Of a DNA stretch of 64,000 nt, positions 1-10,232 are shown piece after piece; position 1 is the stretch's first letter, and the number at the start of each line of letters is the position of its first letter. The translations under genes were made by a program, and so were the position numbers. This DNA is from Thermosynechococcus sp. HN-54 (lineage in GTDB: Bacteria > Cyanobacteriota > Cyanobacteriia > Thermosynechococcales > Thermosynechococcaceae), in contig NZ_CP098039.1 of NCBI RefSeq assembly GCF_023650955.1, positions 620,001-684,000 on the forward strand, given 5' to 3'. The notes under the pieces are model-generated. The model was not told the origin of the DNA and searched no databases. It saw only the letters and a list, made by a program, of their open reading frames with translations.

Positions 1-1815
1 CTCTACTAGTGGTTCGGATGCAGCGATATTTGCCGCTGTGACTTCAGGTGTACTTGGCTCAGCGATCGCCGGCGCATCGGATAGCGTTTCTGCCCAAGGA
101 TCATCAGTGCTTGGCGGGGCAATAAATTCCGCGAGGGGTTCTTCCGCCGCGTTATCTACGACCAAGTTTTCTAGGACATCGTTGAGACCCGGCACCTCTT
201 CGAGGAACTCAGCCACATCCTCAGCGACATGACTGAGAGTAGGGCTCTCAAAGTCCTCTTCTAGGGGAAGCAGATCGCGAGCCTCAGTGTTTTCCACCTC
301 ACCCAAAAAGTCTTCTAGGGAAGCAACTGCCTCATCAAGAGCGGCCATCTCTGAGGGGGCTTCCTCAGTGAATTGTTCAAGGAATGCATCCAGAGCGAGT
401 TCGGCGGGTTCTGCGGCTGCACTCTCCTCAGCAGGACTGTCAAGTGTCAAGGGCGCCTCAAGGGCCTCAACCATACTTTCGGCGATCGCTGGCGGCGTGA
501 GGTCATCGAGGGATGCTTCCTCCACCTCCGCGGCGACCAACTCACTAGAGAGTCCTTCAATTTCATCGAGGATGGCATCAAGGCTAGGTTCTGCCTCAGG
601 CAACTCCTCAGCAGCGGTCATGTTCAAAAAGTCGGAAATCTCCTCATCAAAGGCCGCTTCACCCCCCAGCCCTAAACTGGCCAAATCCTCCTCAAGGGTG
701 TCCTCCAGCCAGTCCGTCGGCAGTGCCGTGGCATCACTAAAAATGTCACTCAATTCTTGGAAATCAGCCCCACTCTCCTCGCCAAAAACAGTGACACCAT
801 CGCCACCGCTGCTCATTGGCTCCATTGGCTCGGAAATCTCTTCTTCAGGCGCACTCACCTCTAGCGGAGCAACCTCAGAGGCCATTTCAGGGGATTGCGG
901 TGGTTCCTCAAGGGTCACGGGAGCTGATTCTAAGACCGCAGGCTCTGGCTCTTCTGGAACAACAGCCGGCGCTTCCTCAATCACAGAAGGCTGAAGCATC
1001 AATAAACTGTCACTGGGACGAATCGCACTGCCTTTACCATTGAGCACCAAGTCGCGAGCCGCCATAATCTCTTTGATCACCACGGGTGCCAAAGCCGTGA
1101 GGGGCTGAGCTGTGTTACTGACCGCCTGTTGAGCGATCGCCAGCAATTCAACCCACTGGGGCAGGGCAAAGGTTTCCCCCAATTGACCCAAATTAGAACA
1201 GGCTTCGGCCAATTCTTGCCGCACTTGGGGCGAATCGGGCTGCTTAAAGAGTTGCAACATTGCCCGCAGGCGATCGGGCACCTCCGTTTGAAAGACTAAG
1301 CGGTAGCTGGAATCGGCAACGGGTTGTACCGGCGGCTTAACGGGTTCAGCCACAGGGGGAGAAGGCACAGTCACAGGGGGAGCCGCCTCTGTTCCTTGGG
1401 TCAGGTGGCTCAAGTGGGCTTGCAGTTGATTAAAGACTGGCTCCACCCGATTCAGCGTTGCCGTTGCTGTCTCCTCCGTCAAACCAAAGGGGCCTTGCAA
1501 TTCATCGAGGAGTTCCCGCAGCGCATCAAAGGCTTGCAAAAAGAGTTGCTCTAGGGTTTCATCCACCGTTACGGGGTGTTCCCGCAGAATTTTGAAGTAA
1601 TCCTCTAGCTTGTGGGCGGTGTGCTGAATGCTGTGGAGTCCGAGCATGGCCGCCCCCCCTTTGACGGAGTGGGCTGCCCGAAACATTTCACTTATTGCCT
1701 CGGGGTCATTGACCACCTGCTGGAGATTCATCAAACTGTCTTCAATGGTGGTCAGGTGTTCCTGTGCCTCCTCAATGAAGTAGCCAAGAATGCGCTTTTG
1801 TTGATCGCTTTGCAT
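1..1815 (-). CDS. CheA-type histidine kinase (Pil/Tax system), N-terminal part, cut by the window edge
   Basis: The frame opens with ATG at 1815, 18 bases after the pilJ stop and behind a strong GGGAGGGGG ribosome site, and runs off the left edge, so about 605 N-terminal codons are visible. Residues 1 to about 110 form a histidine phosphotransfer (HPt) domain with the motif AAHSVKGGA; the phospho-accepting His is residue 49. After residue 150 the chain is a Pro/Glu/Ala-rich acidic linker that dominates the rest of the visible part. Family knowledge: cyanobacterial PilL/CheA proteins take signals from a PilJ receptor through CheW and phosphorylate PilG/PilH-type regulators to control type IV pili. 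The kinase, CheW-like and receiver domains would lie outside the window. The serine-rich frames on the plus strand here are its antisense shadows. Confidence 0.88.
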   Translation of the reverse strand, partial: MQSDQQKRILGYFIEEAQEHLTTIEDSLMNLQQVVNDPEAISEMFRAAHSVKGGAAMLGLHSIQHTAHKLEDYFKILREHPVTVDETLEQLFLQAFDALRELLDELQGPFGLTEETATATLNRVEPVFNQLQAHLSHLTQGTEAAPPVTVPSPPVAEPVKPPVQPVADSSYRLVFQTEVPDRLRAMLQLFKQPDSPQVRQELAEACSNLGQLGETFALPQWVELLAIAQQAVSNTAQPLTALAPVVIKEIMAARDLVLNGKGSAIRPSDSLLMLQPSVIEEAPAVVPEEPEPAVLESAPVTLEEPPQSPEMASEVAPLEVSAPEEEISEPMEPMSSGGDGVTVFGEESGADFQELSDIFSDATALPTDWLEDTLEEDLASLGLGGEAAFDEEISDFLNMTAAEELPEAEPSLDAILDEIEGLSSELVAAEVEEASLDDLTPPAIAESMVEALEAPLTLDSPAEESAAAEPAELALDAFLEQFTEEAPSEMAALDEAVASLEDFLGEVENTEARDLLPLEEDFESPTLSHVAEDVAEFLEEVPGLNDVLENLVVDNAAEEPLAEFIAPPSTDDPWAETLSDAPAIAEPSTPEVTAANIAASEPLVE

Positions 1816-1833
1816 AGCCCCCTCCCGGATTGC

Positions 1834-4800
1834 TTAGGCTTGATCTTCAGTATTTTCAACGCGGAACCGTTCCACCGATGCCTGCAAGTTGCGTGCCACA
1901 CTCACTAGACCTTGCAACGAGTCGGACACCCGCTGTGCCTCCTGAGAAGTAGCCTGCGCTGTCAACTCAATGGATTGCATCACCTGCGCCATGGCTCGCG
2001 CCGATTCTGTTTGCTCGACCGTAGCGTTGGTAATTGAGCGTACAAGGGTATCAATTTGCGACGACACTTGGATGATGTCCTCAAGGGAGTGCTTGGCCTG
2101 TTCAGCCCGCTTCGTCCCCTCGATCACCTGCTGTGTCCCTTCTTCCATGGCGGTCATCACCGCGCCGGTTTCACTTTGAATTTGTAACACAATCTGCTCA
2201 ATTTCTTTCGAGGCTTTGGCTGCCCGGTCTGCCAGTTGGCGCACCTCATCAGCAACCACGGCAAAACCCCGACCTGCTTCCCCGGCTCGTGCGGCCTCAA
2301 TACTGGCGTTCAAGGCCAAGAGGTTCGTGCGGTTGGCAATCGACGAAATCACACCGACAATTTTGGCAATCTCTTGGGAAGATTCCGCTAAGCGCTTCAC
2401 CTTGCGGGTGGTCTCCGCCACCGTTTCCCGAATCTGCAAAATACCCGCCACCGTGCGTTCCACCGCCTCACCGCCACGGAGGGCTGTTTCTGAAGCATTG
2501 CGTGCCACCTCATTGGCTTCTTGGGCACTTTCAGCCACCCGCTGAATCGCATTGGTCATCATCTGCACTGAGTTCAGGGTGACCGCTAGCTCCTCCGCTT
2601 GCCGCAGGGCATCTGCTGAGAGACTACGGGCAAAGGTTTCGTTTTCTGCGGCACCGCGACTCACCTGCTGGGCGGCAATTTTTACCTGTTGCACAATTGT
2701 CCGCAGGTTGTGAATTGTCAAGTTAAAGGAGTCGGCCACTGCGCCGAGCACGTCCGCTGTCACTTCTGCTTGTACGGTCAGGTCACCTCGGGCGGCACCC
2801 TCCACATCATCGAGGAGTCGGATCACTTGGCGCTGCAAATCATCCCGCTGCCGTTCGTTTTCCTCTGCTTTTTTCTGGGCATCGGCAGTAATTTGCTGAA
2901 TGGTATCCGTCATTTGGTTAAAGCTTTGTGCCAAAAGCCCCAGCTCATCGTTACTGGTGACCGGCACCCGCGCCGTCATATCGCCGGCAATCACAGCATT
3001 ACACTGCGCCTGCAAATCCGTACAGAAGCGCTTGATGCGGCTGACGCTGCGCTGCCCCATGGCATAGACCGCCACCCCGGCGGTGAGACCCGCTGCCGTC
3101 CCACTCACTAAGGGAGCAGGCCCAGGGGAACTAAAGCCCAAACTCACCGCCCCAGCAGCCAAAGCAGAAAGAACACCCGTGGTCACTGCTGAGGTAATGT
3201 TTTGCTGACCAAAGGAACTTGTAGCGGTAGAAGTCGCTGGAACCGTTGAGCCAACAGGGCTACGCGAGGGCGTCGGTGAGGTAGCTACTGGCGCTGCCAT
3301 AGGTGCTTGCTGGGTAAAGGCTGAGAGATCCTGCTTTTCTTTGGGGGCAGAGGCTTCAGCGCGGCTAGCAGTGCTTTGGCTAAGGTCGAGACTAAAATCG
3401 GCTAGGTCTTCAAGACTTTGTTGGCTGAGATCAAATTCATCGGGTAAAACTGCAAAGGTTTCTGTGCCAGCATCGGTCATGCTGGTGGCGTCTGCTCCCC
3501 CTGCTCCCATCCCATGCACTTGGGGATTGGCGATCGTCATTTCATCATCAAAAGCAGCCTCTGAAATGTCTGCATTGCCAAAAGACAAATCCTTTAGGTC
3601 AAAGTCGGCAATGGATTCAAAGGGTTCTGCGCTACTTGGGGTGGATTCGCCTGTGGCGATCGCTGGCGCCTCTGGCTCCCTCACGTCTTCGGCAACTGCT
3701 TCGCCCCGCGGGAACTGGGACATGGCGATCGTTTGCTCATCCTCAAAGGTAGCAGGGTCAAAGGCCTCAAGAGACAGGGGTTCTGCCACAATATCTGGGG
3801 CTTCAAAAGCCTCAAGGGAAGCTGAGAAATCACCAAAGAGATCGTCTTCCTCCTCGGCAGCATCAGAAGAACTTAATTCGGGCTGCGGCAACAATTCAAT
3901 GGCATCTGCCGTCTCATTGGTTAACAAATCACTGATACCAGCAGCAGACGTAGAGACTTCAGGAACGTTGGTCTCCACGGATTCCGTCAGATTTGGAAAG
4001 AGGCTCTCTTCAGAAATGTTGGCTTCTCCCGATTCTGTAAGCCCCCCAAAGAGACTCTCTTGAGGCATCGCCATTTCAGCGGCAAAGGGATCATCAAATG
4101 TTTCTAGGGAGGGCGGCGTTATTTCTTGAAAAGGAGTCGCTGCACTTTCTGTCGCCCCACCACCCAAAACAGGGCTGGCGGGTTCGGACGGGATCAAAGG
4201 AGAACTTCCCATGAGCATCGTGATATCATCATCCCCAATGGCTTCAGCGCCTAGCGGTTGCACCGATTCGCCGATGGGAATTTCTGGAATGTCCACCGCT
4301 TCTGAGACCGCATCCTCCAAAGAATTGGCCGAAAAGGCAAAGGGATCCTGAACCGCTGCATCTTCGTCGAAGGGGTTAAAGGTACCCTGTTCTAAACTGA
4401 CGCCAAATTCTTCCTCAATGCCAGCAACCTCAAGATCGTCAAAGGGGTTGCTCGTCCCTAAATCGCTACCAAAGTCATCAAAGTGTTCAAGACTCAATTC
4501 CTCTGAGGGGTTCGCGGCTTGGGGTTCGCGAGTGGGTGGGGTAGTTTGCAAAAAGGTATTGTCCCCCTGAAGTTGGGTGTGATCTCCTTGCAGGGTGGTG
4601 TGTTGTTCTTCGCCCCCATTCTTGACAGGTTCAGTAGCAGGAATCAAATCCTTAATCTTGGCGAGGCTCTCGTTGGCCAGATTGATTAACTCTGGATCAG
4701 TTGTGGCGTTGAGAACCGCATGGTACTGCTCTTGAGCCTCGCTGTAGCGTTGTTGGCAGCAGTAAATATGCCCCCGCAGCAGCCGTAGGTTGGGATCGCC

Positions 4801-4917
4801 CGGTCGAGTGCCCACCAATTGGTCAGTGATTTTGGCTGCTTCTTCGTAGTTGCCTTGCACATAAGCGGCAACCGCTTTTTGATATTCTTGGGTGTGTTGG
4901 GTGCTGCTGGATGCCAT
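1834..4917 (-). CDS. pilJ: PilJ-type methyl-accepting chemotaxis protein with TPR N-terminus and long acidic linker
   Basis: Chemoreceptor of 1027 residues that should pass signals to CheW and CheA for pilus-driven motility. Residues 1-92 look like tetratricopeptide helices. Residues about 95-560 are acidic, Ser/Thr/Ala-rich and probably disordered. Residues about 574-622 are hydrophobic, Gly/Ala-rich and could anchor the protein. Two HAMP-like segments follow (about 625-675 and 700-750), then the MCP coiled coil with the hairpin tip [20 protein letters not shown] near residue 863 and [16 protein letters not shown] after it. There are no GAF domains, so it is not a PixJ-type photoreceptor. 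Its neighbours are cheW upstream (198-base gap) and cheA downstream (18 bases). The linker contains three short acidic motifs ending in Thr-Ile or Ile-Thr (see findings). The family is certain; the symbol rests on operon context. Confidence 0.9.
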   Translation of the reverse strand: MASSSTQHTQEYQKAVAAYVQGNYEEAAKITDQLVGTRPGDPNLRLLRGHIYCCQQRYSEAQEQYHAVLNATTDPELINLANESLAKIKDLIPATEPVKNGGEEQHTTLQGDHTQLQGDNTFLQTTPPTREPQAANPSEELSLEHFDDFGSDLGTSNPFDDLEVAGIEEEFGVSLEQGTFNPFDEDAAVQDPFAFSANSLEDAVSEAVDIPEIPIGESVQPLGAEAIGDDDITMLMGSSPLIPSEPASPVLGGGATESAATPFQEITPPSLETFDDPFAAEMAMPQESLFGGLTESGEANISEESLFPNLTESVETNVPEVSTSAAGISDLLTNETADAIELLPQPELSSSDAAEEEDDLFGDFSASLEAFEAPDIVAEPLSLEAFDPATFEDEQTIAMSQFPRGEAVAEDVREPEAPAIATGESTPSSAEPFESIADFDLKDLSFGNADISEAAFDDEMTIANPQVHGMGAGGADATSMTDAGTETFAVLPDEFDLSQQSLEDLADFSLDLSQSTASRAEASAPKEKQDLSAFTQQAPMAAPVATSPTPSRSPVGSTVPATSTATSSFGQQNITSAVTTGVLSALAAGAVSLGFSSPGPAPLVSGTAAGLTAGVAVYAMGQRSVSRIKRFCTDLQAQCNAVIAGDMTARVPVTSNDELGLLAQSFNQMTDTIQQITADAQKKAEENERQRDDLQRQVIRLLDDVEGAARGDLTVQAEVTADVLGAVADSFNLTIHNLRTIVQQVKIAAQQVSRGAAENETFARSLSADALRQAEELAVTLNSVQMMTNAIQRVAESAQEANEVARNASETALRGGEAVERTVAGILQIRETVAETTRKVKRLAESSQEIAKIVGVISSIANRTNLLALNASIEAARAGEAGRGFAVVADEVRQLADRAAKASKEIEQIVLQIQSETGAVMTAMEEGTQQVIEGTKRAEQAKHSLEDIIQVSSQIDTLVRSITNATVEQTESARAMAQVMQSIELTAQATSQEAQRVSDSLQGLVSVARNLQASVERFRVENTEDQA

Positions 4918-5115
4918 GGGCTTACTCCCAGAATGGACGATGACAAGGGGCAGATAATTCTAAGGACTAAATCAGGGAAGCTTTAATTACAAAGTATGCG
5001 CCAATCCTTGGGAAAGATATTACGGGGGTGTTAATTTTCCTAAAGTGACTGGTCTTGATGAGTGCCATGGTGACACTTGAGCGCGAGTGTCCATTGAGAT
5101 GCTACTTTTTCTAGT

Positions 5116-5646
5116 TTAGAGTCCCCAGCGAGCACTGCGTAAAATGGCGAGGGGGTCCAAAAGCTTAACAATGTCCTGTTGCTCGGCATCAAAAACCCAT
5201 TCGCCACGGACAAAGGGAGCCATCTGATCGCTGACATGGGTCGCGGGCTTAATGGTGTCATTGTTGAGCCACTCCATGCCTCGAACCTGATGAACCGCTA
5301 GCCCTACCATTAACTCATCATCCTCAATGGCAATAATTGATAGCTCAGAGCGATCGGTATTCAAGGGAGTGTCATCCCCAAGAAACTTACCGGTATCCGC
5401 TACCCAAATCACCTGCCCCCGCAAGTTCAAAATCCCCAGTAGGAGATTGGAAGTATTGGGCACTGGGGTAATGCGATCGGGACTCACGGCCACGACTTCG
5501 CGTACCCCAATCGCTGGTAGCGCCAAGGTATCACCGCTAGGGATCGTAAAGAGGATATGTAAATCCCCTTCGGGGGTTACTAGGTCATCGATATTGCCAC
5601 TTTCGATGGGGGCATTGGTTGCGAGTAGGTCTGAGCTACTAAACAT
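5116..5646 (-). CDS. pilI: CheW-like coupling protein (PilI)
   Basis: A 176-residue single-domain CheW protein that should bridge the PilJ receptor and the CheA kinase at the membrane. Typical CheW patterns are visible: LALPAIGVREVVAV in the first half, then LLLGILNLRGQVIWVADTGK, and a later stretch with LVGLAVHQVRGM-like strands. It starts 5 bases after the pilH stop, so translation is probably coupled. The 198-base gap before pilJ shows no gene. The N-terminal 25 residues (acidic, Ser-rich) precede the first beta strand. Family call is firm; assignment to the Pil system rather than another chemotaxis system comes from the neighbours. Confidence 0.88.
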   Translation of the reverse strand: MFSSSDLLATNAPIESGNIDDLVTPEGDLHILFTIPSGDTLALPAIGVREVVAVSPDRITPVPNTSNLLLGILNLRGQVIWVADTGKFLGDDTPLNTDRSELSIIAIEDDELMVGLAVHQVRGMEWLNNDTIKPATHVSDQMAPFVRGEWVFDAEQQDIVKLLDPLAILRSARWGL

Positions 5647-5651
5647 CTTTT

Positions 5652-6017
5652 TTAGCCTCGCAAGAGTTGCTTGATGGTGCCAACGAGTTCTTTGGGGTCA
5701 AAGGGCTTCGTGATGTACGCATCAGCCCCCTGTTTCATGCCCCAATAGCGATCAAACTCCTCACCTTTGGAGCTACAGATAACCACGGGAATGGATTGGG
5801 TGCGAGGGTCGGACTTAATTTGGCGACAGACTTCATACCCATTCATGCGGGGCATGACAATGTCGAGAACAACAACGTCTGGCGTGCTCTGCTGCAATTG
5901 TTCCATTGCCTCGACACCATCGGTGGCAACCGTCACTTCAAAGCCTGTTTTCGCTAGCAATTCGCTAATCATTTCCCGCTGGGGTGGACTATCTTCGACA
6001 ACTAAGACTTTGCTCAT
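5652..6017 (-). CDS. pilH: CheY-like response regulator (PilH)
   Basis: A 121-residue stand-alone receiver domain. The acidic pocket (Glu8, Asp9), the phospho-acceptor Asp52 in VVVLDIVMP, and Lys104 in YITKPF are all present; the usual Thr/Ser at the end of beta 4 is found as CSS near residue 81. There is no output domain, so it acts by protein contact, probably on pilus motors, after phosphorylation by the CheA encoded downstream. It lies between pilG (80 bases upstream) and cheW (5 bases downstream) in one operon. Confidence 0.9.
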   Translation of the reverse strand: MSKVLVVEDSPPQREMISELLAKTGFEVTVATDGVEAMEQLQQSTPDVVVLDIVMPRMNGYEVCRQIKSDPRTQSIPVVICSSKGEEFDRYWGMKQGADAYITKPFDPKELVGTIKQLLRG

Positions 6018-6097
6018 AGGGGGTTACACGTAGAATTAAGGGTTTGCTTTATATTCTAAAAGCCTAAGAGTATGACAGGTTGATGACAGCTAACCTG

Positions 6098-7288
6098 CTA
6101 ACGGGGAGTCTCAAGGCCTGATTTTGGTTCTAGCACGTCGCCAAAGGACTCGTCTGTTAAGGAGGTCACAGGTGGGGCTGCACCAATATAATGATGCGTA
6201 ATTGTTAACAATTCTTGAGTTGAAAAGGGTTTACTGAGGTAATCAGTGGCACCGGCCACTTTGGCTCGCAGGCGATCGCTCCAACCAACGAGACTAGTCA
6301 GCATAATAATCGGTGTATAACGGAAGCGAGGCGTGTGCCGCAGGAGCGTACAAAATTCATAGCCATCCAATTCGGGCATGGCAATATCGAGGAAAATCAG
6401 GTCGGGGTTGAGTTGGAAAATGAGACTCAAGGCGGTCAACGGGTGGGCGATGGCCGTGGCTTCATAACCTGCTGCTTGTAGGGTGGATTCAACCACTTGA
6501 CGCACGGTGGCCGCATCATCGACACACACCACCCGCGGCGATCGCCGCCAAGAGAGGGGCGGAAAGGTACGGGTGTGGCCATTGGTTCCCCAAGAACTGA
6601 CTTGTAAGTACCCTTGATGGAGATAGGGCAGCAGGAGTTTGCCCACAGTCACCCCATCTCGTCCCAGTTGCCGACTCAGACGGCGCAAGGTGATCCGCTC
6701 GCGCACGAAGGGTTCCAGTTGGCGAAACCACTGATCCGCTGGATCGTTCCCTGTGGGTTTAGTATCTGTCAGTTCGAGGGATTGATCGAGGGAACGCAAC
6801 TCTGGATGCAGTTTTTTCCATTCCCGCAGATGACTCAGGCTGTCATTGAGCAGGGCTGTCAGGGAGAGATTGTGCCATTGGGGGGTGAGGGGACTCGCAC
6901 TATAAAACTTGAACCAAGCGCGATTGAGGCTAACAACGTCAAAGAGACTCTCCCGCAGCAGAGCACGCCACACACTATGGATTTGATTGAGCTTGCAGTG
7001 ATCGAGGAGCCACCATAGGCATTCGTATTCCACCCAACTGGCACCAGCTTTGCTTTCGATGAAGCTATCGGGACTCGGCCAAGGAATGCCCTGCCCATAG
7101 AGCAGATCCTGCAACCGCTCTAAACTGTGGCTGTGGCGATCGGCAATATAAACCAAGTGACCATGACTCAAAAAGAGAAGCCACGTATGACCGGCATCAT
7201 CTTCGAGGTAGAGTTCCCCAGTGCGCTGACCAAGGGCAAGGGTTTGGCACAGCGTGTAAATATCCGTATCGTTGAGGCATCCTTCCAT
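6098..7288 (-). CDS. pilG: PATAN-domain response regulator (PilG/PatA type)
   Basis: A two-part regulator of 396 residues from the chosen start: an N-terminal PATAN/DUF4388-type region (from MEGCLNDTDIYTL, with GELYLEDD and LLFLSHGHLVYIAD strands), a helical middle, and a C-terminal receiver domain beginning near RVVCVDDAATVRQVV with the phospho-acceptor in LIFLDIAMPELDGYEF and the Lys of YLSKPF. An in-frame extension of 14 codons to 7330 exists, but the family normally begins at the internal ATG at 7288. In cyanobacteria, PATAN regulators (PixG, PilG, TaxP) set the direction or activity of type IV pili. First chemotaxis gene of the operon, 57 bases after the MerR-like gene. Confidence 0.85.
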   Translation of the reverse strand: MEGCLNDTDIYTLCQTLALGQRTGELYLEDDAGHTWLLFLSHGHLVYIADRHSHSLERLQDLLYGQGIPWPSPDSFIESKAGASWVEYECLWWLLDHCKLNQIHSVWRALLRESLFDVVSLNRAWFKFYSASPLTPQWHNLSLTALLNDSLSHLREWKKLHPELRSLDQSLELTDTKPTGNDPADQWFRQLEPFVRERITLRRLSRQLGRDGVTVGKLLLPYLHQGYLQVSSWGTNGHTRTFPPLSWRRSPRVVCVDDAATVRQVVESTLQAAGYEATAIAHPLTALSLIFQLNPDLIFLDIAMPELDGYEFCTLLRHTPRFRYTPIIMLTSLVGWSDRLRAKVAGATDYLSKPFSTQELLTITHHYIGAAPPVTSLTDESFGDVLEPKSGLETPR

Positions 7289-7345
7289 GGCGCTATTATA
7301 GCGATCGCCAGCGGGCTGACCGCGACACAAGATATTCAGTCCCAG

Positions 7346-7981
7346 TTAGCGCTGGGTATAGCTAGAGAGCAATTGCACCAGTTGCTTCACGAGGGCTTCC
7401 TGATCGCGATTGATCTGGGGAAAGTTAAAGTCATCGCGAATATGAACCTCAAAGCCGGGCACCACCTCAATGCGCTTCCAAGATTCCGGTTGCTGTGAAT
7501 GGCTCGGGGGCGGTACCTCGCGGCGGCTGACACTGGGACTGACACGCATGGGCTCCCCATAGCGATGCTCGGAGCGGTCTTGTACCTGCTGCAAAAAGGC
7601 CAAAGCTGGGTTGATCGGGGGCGGATTCAATTGAAGATGAACCCCTTGCTCAAGGAGTGCCCGCAGTTCTGGGGTGCTCATGCGATACACGAGCTTGTAA
7701 ATGGCACCTGCGGTATAGCCCTCCATCAACAGCCGCCGCACCACCAGCAATTGTAAAAGGTGGCGATAGCCGTAGCGACCTTCGCGGCCAATGCGAGCGG
7801 GACGGTCAATCAATTTGCAGGAGGTGTAATGGCGCACCAGACGGGGGTTGACCTCTTCCAAAACACGGTTTTTGGAGTCCTCTTGTGGGAGGTGCTGGGG
7901 CAAGAGTTCGTTGGCGATTTCTACCAACTCATCTAATGACCATTGATCCTGAACGTGGATGAAGTCTTGAATTGTTGCCAT
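7346..7981 (-). CDS. MerR-like transcriptional regulator
   Basis: A 211-residue protein from the ATG at 7981 (a TTG three codons upstream is also open). Residues about 45-115 resemble a MerR winged helix-turn-helix: VNPRLVRHYTSCKLIDRPAR followed by a Gly-Arg-Tyr-Gly-Tyr turn and a Leu-rich helix with LLQLLVVRRLLMEGYT. This matches the MerR pattern in which a tyrosine-bearing helix precedes a leucine-rich recognition region. The remaining part is Pro-rich and ends in a helical segment; no metal-binding cysteine cluster is seen, so the effector is unknown. It is in the same orientation as, and only 57 bases from, pilG, so it may head or control the pil operon; that is inference. Confidence 0.7.
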   Translation of the reverse strand: MATIQDFIHVQDQWSLDELVEIANELLPQHLPQEDSKNRVLEEVNPRLVRHYTSCKLIDRPARIGREGRYGYRHLLQLLVVRRLLMEGYTAGAIYKLVYRMSTPELRALLEQGVHLQLNPPPINPALAFLQQVQDRSEHRYGEPMRVSPSVSRREVPPPSHSQQPESWKRIEVVPGFEVHIRDDFNFPQINRDQEALVKQLVQLLSSYTQR

Positions 7982-8301
7982 GATGAACAAACACAGCCTT
8001 TTTTGAACGAAAAAACAAAGAAGTCAGTTAGAGAGGAATTTACCTGTCCTAAGTGAAGCGCAAGGGCGCTCCTAGAGCAGGAGTGAAACTATATTACCGT
8101 ATTTTTTTGTTCTGTATCATTTTGGGTCTAATTTAGTCTTACAATTATCAAGCAAGGTAAACACCTGAATATTAGAAGGCTGCAGAAAATTCAATGCAAC
8201 GTGAAGCTGCATTGTGACACCAAAACAATTTATTTGATGTTAGCATACAGCGTTTGGTGTTGAGTGAAGTTCTCCCAAAAATTACTGGGATTTTTGTGCT
8301 G
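7982..8301. other. Intergenic region between aroA end and MerR-like gene start
   Basis: About 320 bases without a convincing gene. It should hold the aroA transcript end and the promoter of the merR-pil operon. The only clear structure is a 7-base inverted repeat CAATGCA/TGCATTG at 8192-8198 and 8208-8214. AT-rich stretches lie around 8095-8160. Confidence 0.5.
8192..8214. promoter_or_regulatory. Inverted repeat upstream of the MerR-pil operon
   Basis: CAATGCA and TGCATTG are perfect inverted arms separated by 9 bases. It sits 211 bases upstream of the MerR-like start and 88 bases beyond the aroA stop, with no T-run after it. It could be an operator or a weak transcript end. Confidence 0.3.
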
Positions 8302-9624
8302 TCAAGCAATTTGTTGCAGCGTTGTTACAAACTCTGGATAGGAGACGGCTGCCGCACTGGCGTTGTGAATGTAGCTTGTTCCTGTGGCATTTAGGGCAGC
8401 GATCGCTAGACTCATGGCCATGCGATGATCGCCATAAGTTTCCAAGTGGGTTCCTTGCAGGAGCACGCCCCCCTGAATATCGAGGCCATCACTGAGTTCA
8501 GTGACCTTAGCGCCCATTTTTTGCAATTCTGTGGCCACGGCTTTGAGGCGATCGCTCTCCTTCACCCGCAGTTCTGCTGCATCCCGAATTTCGGTGATCC
8601 CCTCGGCAAAGGCAGCAGCCACGGCCAAAATCGGAATCTCATCAATCAAGCGGGGAATCAATTCACCGCCAATACAGGTTCCCTTCAGCCTCGCCGATCG
8701 CACCCGCAGATCCGCCACCGGTTCGCCTGTGACGAGCCGCTCATTTTCAAGGGTAATCTCGGCTCCCATTGCCCAAAGAACGTCGAGAATACCTGTGCGA
8801 GTGGGGTTGACTCCCACATTGGTCAGCACCAGTTCTGAATCGGGGGTAATGGAGGCTGCCACCAACCAAAAGGCAGCTGAACTGATGTCGCCGGGGACAA
8901 TAACCTTCTGACCCTTTAAGACCGCCGGCCCTTCAAGACTGACCGTACAGGTGGACTCATCCACGCTCAAACAGGCACCAAAGGCCTGAAGCATACGTTC
9001 ACTGTGATCCCGTGAGCGGTGGGGTTCGCGAATAATGGTGGTGCCTTCGGTGTGGAGCGCAGCCAACAGGAGCGCCGATTTCACCTGAGCAGAAGCAATG
9101 GGACTGTAGTAGGTGATTGGCTCTAGGGGCTGTCCTAAAACGGCCAAGGGGGCACGGCTGTGGTGTTGACGCCCCCAAATCTGGGCACCCATCTGTAGGA
9201 GGGGCGTGACGACCCGTGCCATGGGGCGCGATCGCAATGAGGCATCCCCAGTGATTGTAAAAAAGCGCCCCGTTTGCGCAGCCAATACTCCCAACAACAG
9301 CCGCATCGTTGTACCAGAGTTGCCGGCATTCAGCACATCCACCGGCTCTTGGAGATGGCCAATTCCCAAGCCTTGGACGGTTACTGCTGTTGGATTGAGG
9401 TCAGAAATGTCAGCTCCAAGGGCACGAAAACAGGCGGCGGTACTACAGGTATCTTCACCCACGAGCAGGCCTTCGATATGGGTGGTGCCCTCTGCCATTG
9501 CCCCCAACATCAGGGCACGGTGGGAAATGGATTTATCTCCTGGTACTTGGAGGCTGCCCCGCAGGGGATGGCCATCGGCCTGAATCTGCCAAGTGTCATC
9601 GGATGTAATCTGAATAACCGCCAT
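8302..9624 (-). CDS. aroA: 3-phosphoshikimate 1-carboxyvinyltransferase (EPSP synthase)
   Basis: A 440-residue enzyme of the shikimate pathway that joins phosphoenolpyruvate to shikimate-3-phosphate in the cytoplasm. Visible motifs: [19 protein letters not shown] near residue 28, [15 protein letters not shown] (PEP loop), [45 protein letters not shown] (catalytic Asp), [12 protein letters not shown] and [18 protein letters not shown] near the end. The SAQVKSALL pattern is like class II enzymes, while the PEP loop keeps the glycine (NSGTTMR) seen in class I. Length is normal. It stands alone: the next minus-strand gene upstream starts at 10203, and the region downstream is intergenic. Confidence 0.97.
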   Translation of the reverse strand: MAVIQITSDDTWQIQADGHPLRGSLQVPGDKSISHRALMLGAMAEGTTHIEGLLVGEDTCSTAACFRALGADISDLNPTAVTVQGLGIGHLQEPVDVLNAGNSGTTMRLLLGVLAAQTGRFFTITGDASLRSRPMARVVTPLLQMGAQIWGRQHHSRAPLAVLGQPLEPITYYSPIASAQVKSALLLAALHTEGTTIIREPHRSRDHSERMLQAFGACLSVDESTCTVSLEGPAVLKGQKVIVPGDISSAAFWLVAASITPDSELVLTNVGVNPTRTGILDVLWAMGAEITLENERLVTGEPVADLRVRSARLKGTCIGGELIPRLIDEIPILAVAAAFAEGITEIRDAAELRVKESDRLKAVATELQKMGAKVTELSDGLDIQGGVLLQGTHLETYGDHRMAMSLAIAALNATGTSYIHNASAAAVSYPEFVTTLQQIA

Positions 9625-9672
9625 GGGACATCTGGATAAAACCGCGTTCTCGATTCTCCCACGTCTGTTGCG

Positions 9673-10203
9673 CTATCGCCCCATCGAGCGTTTGAGTTCC
9701 TCAAGGGCAGTTTGCAATTCCAAGCGGCGAAACTCGGCTTCAATCGGATCATTGAGGTCACTGCTGATGCGCGGTGGGGGTGGGGGCGCACTGGCGGTAG
9801 GAATGCGGTTCATAACTTCCCGCCGGCGATCGCGAATCTTTTGCAGAAGCTGCTGGGTGACTGGAATTTGATTGAGGGCATTGAGGCGCTGAGTCCACAA
9901 TTGCTCTCCGCGTCGGCGCAATTCTGCCTCCCGTTGCCGTGCTAATTCGGCCAGATCAGGACGCTGAGCCGCCATAGCGGTGTGGGTGCGATCGCGCCAG
10001 CGACGAATCTCGGAAACCAAGCCTAAAATCTGCTGTTCACAGGTGTTGACTTCCTGTTGCAGCCGCAGCAGCCGCTCTTGGGTTTCCCGTTCTTGATCCT
10101 CTAGCTCTAGGAGGAGGAGATTCAACTCCAGCTGAGGATTGGCGCGGATAAAGTCCTCAAGTTTCTGCTCTAGGAAGGCATTCAAGTCGCGAAAAAATGT
10201 CAT
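9673..10203 (-). CDS. Cyanobacterial coiled-coil protein (TIGR04376-like)
   Basis: A 176-residue hydrophilic protein. Residues about 10-150 are dense in Glu, Gln, Arg and Leu with heptad-like spacing (for example LLLLELEDQERETQERLLRL and WRDRTHTAMAAQRPDLAELA), predicting a long coiled coil. A short Pro-rich hinge (APPPPPR) precedes a final helix. From memory this matches a family of about 190 residues found only in cyanobacteria (TIGR04376), function unknown. Neighbour of aroA and of a proline-rich membrane protein on the same strand, 48 and 29 bases apart, so it may be co-transcribed with either. Confidence 0.72.
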   Translation of the reverse strand: MTFFRDLNAFLEQKLEDFIRANPQLELNLLLLELEDQERETQERLLRLQQEVNTCEQQILGLVSEIRRWRDRTHTAMAAQRPDLAELARQREAELRRRGEQLWTQRLNALNQIPVTQQLLQKIRDRRREVMNRIPTASAPPPPPRISSDLNDPIEAEFRRLELQTALEELKRSMGR

Positions 10204-10232
10204 GGCGGTTGCCCACGGCCTGCTTCCCCATT

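Noticed and set aside
287-994. Plus-strand Ser-rich frame of 235 codons at the left edge
   Set aside because: Antisense to the acidic CheA linker, which is continuous with a clear HPt domain.
3341-4063. Plus-strand Ser/Ala-rich frame of 240 codons opposite pilJ
   Set aside because: Antisense shadow of the acidic pilJ linker: Glu/Asp-Ser codons read as Ser/Ala on the other strand. No ribosome site or family.
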